64,000 nucleotides of DNA from Liolophura sinensis (taxonomy: Eukaryota > Mollusca > Polyplacophora > Chitonida > Chitonidae), in the NCBI RefSeq assembly GCF_032854445.1, contig NC_088300.1:40638458-40702457 (forward strand). The letters are read 5' to 3'. The translations under genes and the position numbers were made by a program. Below are positions 60,520-64,000 of this stretch, piece after piece (within the stretch, counting starts at the first letter, position 1; each line of letters begins with the position of its first letter). The notes below the pieces were generated by a model. The model was not told where the DNA came from and did no database searches. It saw nothing but the letters and a program-made list of their open reading frames with translations.

Positions 60520-60859
60520 CCGAGAACGTTTTATTTATTATTCCCCAGTTTAATATGATGAGCATTGCGCTTGCCAAGTACGATAGTACTAAAACAAGAA
60601 ACTGCACTCTAGCATTGGAGCCCGTCTTTTTGTTTTATGTTCCTTGTTTTTTTCTTTCACGGCACAAACCTCAACTCGTGGAGTGTATGCCGAGAACATT
60701 TTATTTATTATTCCCCAGTTTAATATGATGAGCATTGCGCTTGCCAAGTACGATAGTACTAAAACAAGAAACTGCACTCTAGCATTGGAACCTGTCTTTT
60801 TGTTTTATGGTCCTTGTTTTTTTCTTTCACGGCACAAACCTCAACTCGTGGAGTTTATG
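60520..60859 (+). repeat. 170-bp tandem duplication
   Basis: 60520-60689 and 60690-60859 are nearly identical, with only a handful of substitutions (for example GAGAACGTT versus GAGAACATT). The overlapping frames there are repeated because of the duplication. The low divergence implies a recent event. Confidence 0.95.
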
Positions 60860-61969
60860 CTAGGTAACTTTCGGAAAACACGTTTGTCTTTAAAGTCATT
60901 TTAAAAAACGGAATTCTATCAACTGAATTCGCTTATGTCCTTACAAAGAATTACTAATCATCAAAATTATTGCCTTGAGAAGTGTGTTTCGGACAGTGGC
61001 GTACAGCTGAATATTGCAACGTTTGGTGGATATTACTTGTTTCATTTTAAATAAATCCCGTATTTGGGTGGAAATAGATCTCAATGCAAGTGATTCACTC
61101 ATTGATTGCCCCTTGGAACATGCACCATTCCCAGCGCTAGTCTTATTTATTTCATTTGTCTTCACCCGACCGCAGGTGTCAAAAGCAAAGTGTAGAATCC
61201 GGGCGTGCACTAGGTATTGAATCCAAGTCCAACTTTTGTATACAACTCTAGACCATGAGTCTAACACATGTATAGTTAAGACATACGAGTACAGCACAGA
61301 GAAAGAGAGATAAAACCAGAGCAGCGACGACAGTGTGATAGTTGGCAAATGGTCACACGATATTGGTGAAATACAGCCTCTTGTCATTTTACCCCAGTTA
61401 GGGTTTTATTCTAACTGTTCGTGAAAATGCATAAATAGTGGCAAATTACACGCCCCCTAGCACCATGGCAGAATTAGGTAAAAAAAAAAGGCAGTGATGT
61501 TATTAATTATGATTAGTGATGTTGGTAATTATTCCAAATGCGGTGTGGTCATCAGCTCTTGATATATACAATAACATTAAAAGAATGCAAAAGGAAGTAT
61601 TGACCAAGGGTGCATGATTTACCCCATTCATTCAGGTTGTCTCCACCCATAAGTGAAAGATTCTTGAGTATATGGCTCGAAACAACAAATAATCAGTCGA
61701 TCAGTCAATATTTCAATAAAATGACGAGAATCAAGACCTCGGAGCCAAGCATAGCCAATTTGCAACCGAATTTTACGATTTTATTCAGGTCAGTTGCTTC
61801 GGTGGTTCTAGAGAAGATACAAGTCCAAGAGCTTTCATTAAAACCCAATATATGGCGGTATAGGAGACCACAAAAATGCAACAAGATGTTCCATGGCTAA
61901 GACTTTAAATTCCAGGCAGCTCACATTAGCGGTTTTCCAGACGCGTATTAACATTAATCACAGTCTTTG
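60860..61969. other. Non-coding interval with one dispersed repeat
   Basis: 61310-61412 is the second copy of the dispersed repeat at 27383-27495. A 148-codon minus-strand frame (60941-61387) runs partly through that repeat and has no recognisable domain. TCCACCCATAAGTGAAAGAT near 61640 is a SINE-A scrap. Confidence 0.5.
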
Positions 61970-62165
61970 AATAATTTATTTATTTATTTATTTGATTTTT
62001 GTCTAACGCCGTACTCAAGAATATTTCACCTACACCAGTTTCACTTATTTCACTTACACCAATTTTACCGAGCAGAGCCCAGGGAAACCCGGCGACCATC
62101 CGCAGGCTGCTCTCACACCTTCTACGTACGACCGGAGTGGAAACCAGCTAGACTTGAATTGCACT
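61970..62165 (-). mobile_element. SINE-A copy with an internal insertion
   Basis: The plus strand reads TTTATTTATTTATTTGATTT, CTAACGCCGTACTCAAGAAT, a small local repeat of TTTCACTTACACCA, then GAGCAGAGCCCAGGGAAACC and GGAAACCAGCTAGACTTGAA. A reverse SINE-A in which the central segment has been expanded or replaced. Confidence 0.85.
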
Positions 62166-62671
62166 ATAGTCGTAGGCCCCAAGATGTTGGAAAAACGAAG
62201 GAAAGAAAGAAAGAAAGAAAAAGGTAAGAGAAAATCCTATACTACACAATATAGTCTTCCGACATAAAACTGAAAACGTGGAGGCTTTATAGGTTGTGAA
62301 TGTTTTGTTAGTTTCGGGCGAAGAGCTGCAGGGCCACGTTCGTTCGGCATTCATCGCGAACAGTTTATACAGGGTTATCATGTCTGTATTCAGAGGCACA
62401 ATGAATTTTTCTGGTTCTGAGTGTTTTTGTATGACCATTATGCTACAAAGTACGGTTCCATGCAAATTTCCACATATTTCTTCGGCATGAAGCTGTTGTC
62501 TGCTTCTGAGGTCGCAGGTTCGAATTCAGCTTCCAGTGGTTTGACTGTGGCCTTTAGACTGCCTAAATACAAAGTCCCAGGATCACAAAGGTGTCTTGCA
62601 CCGATAAGTCTAGGCCCAAAACAGTTCGCTACACTAAAATTTACCGCATAGGGATTTCTGCTTTAATATAG

Positions 62672-63195
62672 TTTCCTCTGCCCGACTTCTGGTGTCCTCT
62701 GCTGCTCGGTGTCCGGTGACTTCTATCCATAAACCTGGGGCCGGACTGTGCGGTGTCCTCCTCCCATAAACCTGAGACCTGCCGTCTCCTCTGCCTGACT
62801 GTCCGGTGTCCTCCTCCCATAAACCTGTGACCTGCTGTCTTTTCCGCCCAAGTCTCCGGTGTCCTCTGTCCATAAACCTGAGGCCTGCTGCCTCCTCTGC
62901 CTGACTGCCCTGTGTATCCCTCCCATAAACCTGAGACCTGCTGTCTCCTCTGTCCGACTGTCCTGTGTCCTCCGCTACTTTACCTGAGGCTTTCTGTCTC
63001 CTCTGCCTGACTGTCCGGTGTCCTCCCATACCTGAGGCCCGCTGTCTCCTCCGCCCGACTCTCCGGTGTCCTCCGCCCATAAACCCGGGGTCTGCTGTCT
63101 CCTCCGCTCGACTGTGCGGTGTCCTCCGCCCATAAACCTGAGGCCTACTGCCTCCGTTGCCCGATTGTCCGGTGTCGTCCGCCCAAAAACTTGAG
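62672..63195 (+). repeat. 53-bp minisatellite, about 10 copies
   Basis: The unit contains GACTGTCCGGTGTCCTCC, then TCCCATAAACCTGAGGCC, then TGCTGTCTCCTCTGCC. It is GC-richer than the flanks. The right end runs into GCTTGGCGTTAAACACCAAC, a SINE-tail-like string, so the array may have grown from a SINE. The long minus-strand frame (208 codons) is a by-product: the period is not a multiple of three and all frames cycle. Confidence 0.94.
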
Positions 63196-64000
63196 CACGT
63201 ATGCTTGGCGTTAAACACCAACAAAACGAACAACAAATAAACATGTATTTGTTCTGACATGATTTCTACCTAACAATGAAAAATGAATCTTTGAGGTAGA
63301 AGTCTTTTATAGAATCTAGTATAAGAAGAAGTATAGTTATGTAGGTGTAAGCCCGATTTTCATTGACTGCTATAAATATCGCCTTATAACCATTCTGAAT
63401 AGCCGTTTTCTTAAAATTGTAGCAAATGTTCTTGCAGGCTTTTTGCACATTGATGAACAGACGTGTGTATAGGGCTGCACAATATTTTCCACATATTATA
63501 CAACCAGAAACAAACAAAGTGGAATATAAACTCAGGTATTTTATTACAGATCCTAGGTGAAAATGTGCTTAATGCATACATGTAGCTTGCTTATTTGTCC
63601 TGGTTATGTACCAGGGTCACATTGTGTATCTTCTTTTCCGTCAATAGGCCTACATGTGCTGCAGTAACATACACAGGCAGCTAAGGGGAACAACATATAT
63701 CTCCATACCATGCAGCCAAATATGTAAGGGTGTAGAGATTGTTGGCTGATTCAAATATATATCTGACGTTACGAATTCACGGAAGGAGCTGCATGCTTTG
63801 ATACGGGATATAAATGTATATGTTTATATATATGAGTTTCATCCGTTTATGCCTAACGAAACCGTGAGAACATAAGTGGAGAGCTTTAATATATTGGTAA
63901 ATTGCACTATACCATGAACTTCTTGATCAAGTATGTGATATGCATGTAGCATCTCAAACAGTTTTGTATCGTGTATCGTTATGCGGAAAATGTTAAAACT
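63196..64000. other. Non-coding right end
   Basis: No gene or repeat was recognised apart from the SINE-tail-like string at the start. Short frames only. Confidence 0.4.

Noticed and set aside
62634-63260. A 208-codon minus-strand frame with GGGHR and QQASG-like repeats
   Set aside because: It runs through a 53-bp array whose period is not a multiple of three, so frames cycle. Neighbouring frames are equally open.

Overview
The window is nuclear DNA from an animal, most likely a marine lophotrochozoan such as a mollusc or a close relative. Genes are interrupted by GT-AG introns and the DNA is AT-rich. It carries several tRNA-derived SINE families, one with a tail built from AAATAAAT units and the string GAATATTCTTGAGTACGGCG, of a kind I associate with molluscs and brachiopods. 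Three genes encode well-conserved metazoan proteins. The phylum is an inference; the sequence does not settle the species.

Layout. (1) 0.5-5.1 kb, plus strand: three exons that join in frame into an unrecognised His/Gln-rich protein or protein C-terminus. Its second intron carries a complete but dead pogo/Tigger DNA transposon (2503-4280). (2) 5.1-38.6 kb: a long gene-poor stretch. It holds SINE copies, a decayed reverse transcriptase element with an internal 75-bp triplication, a Ty3/gypsy relic, small hairpin repeats and five minisatellite arrays (periods 32, 50, 40, 24 and 52 bp). (3) 38.9-57.4 kb: three real genes close together. These are FUOM (fucose mutarotase, plus strand, 6 exons), STX18 (syntaxin-18, minus strand, 11 exons) and TM2D2 (TM2 domain protein, plus strand, 5 exons). 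FUOM and STX18 converge. STX18 and TM2D2 start head to head, with 231 bp between their start codons and a perfect cAMP-response-element palindrome in the gap. (4) 57.5-64 kb: a 31-bp minisatellite just after TM2D2 and probably in its 3' UTR, then a 170-bp tandem duplication, SINE copies, a 53-bp minisatellite, and otherwise featureless DNA.

The exon structures of FUOM, STX18 and TM2D2 were built by hand. Every join keeps frame and every intron has GT-AG ends. The three proteins have no obvious joint function: FUOM acts in cytosolic fucose salvage, STX18 in Golgi-to-ER membrane fusion, and TM2D2 is a membrane protein linked to Notch signalling in flies. Their closeness is better explained by shared promoter space than by a pathway.

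I found no CRISPR array, operon, rRNA or convincing functional tRNA. The most unusual property of the window is the density and variety of tandem repeats: eight unrelated minisatellite families plus several shorter duplications in 64 kb. Many long predicted reading frames here are only by-products of those arrays.
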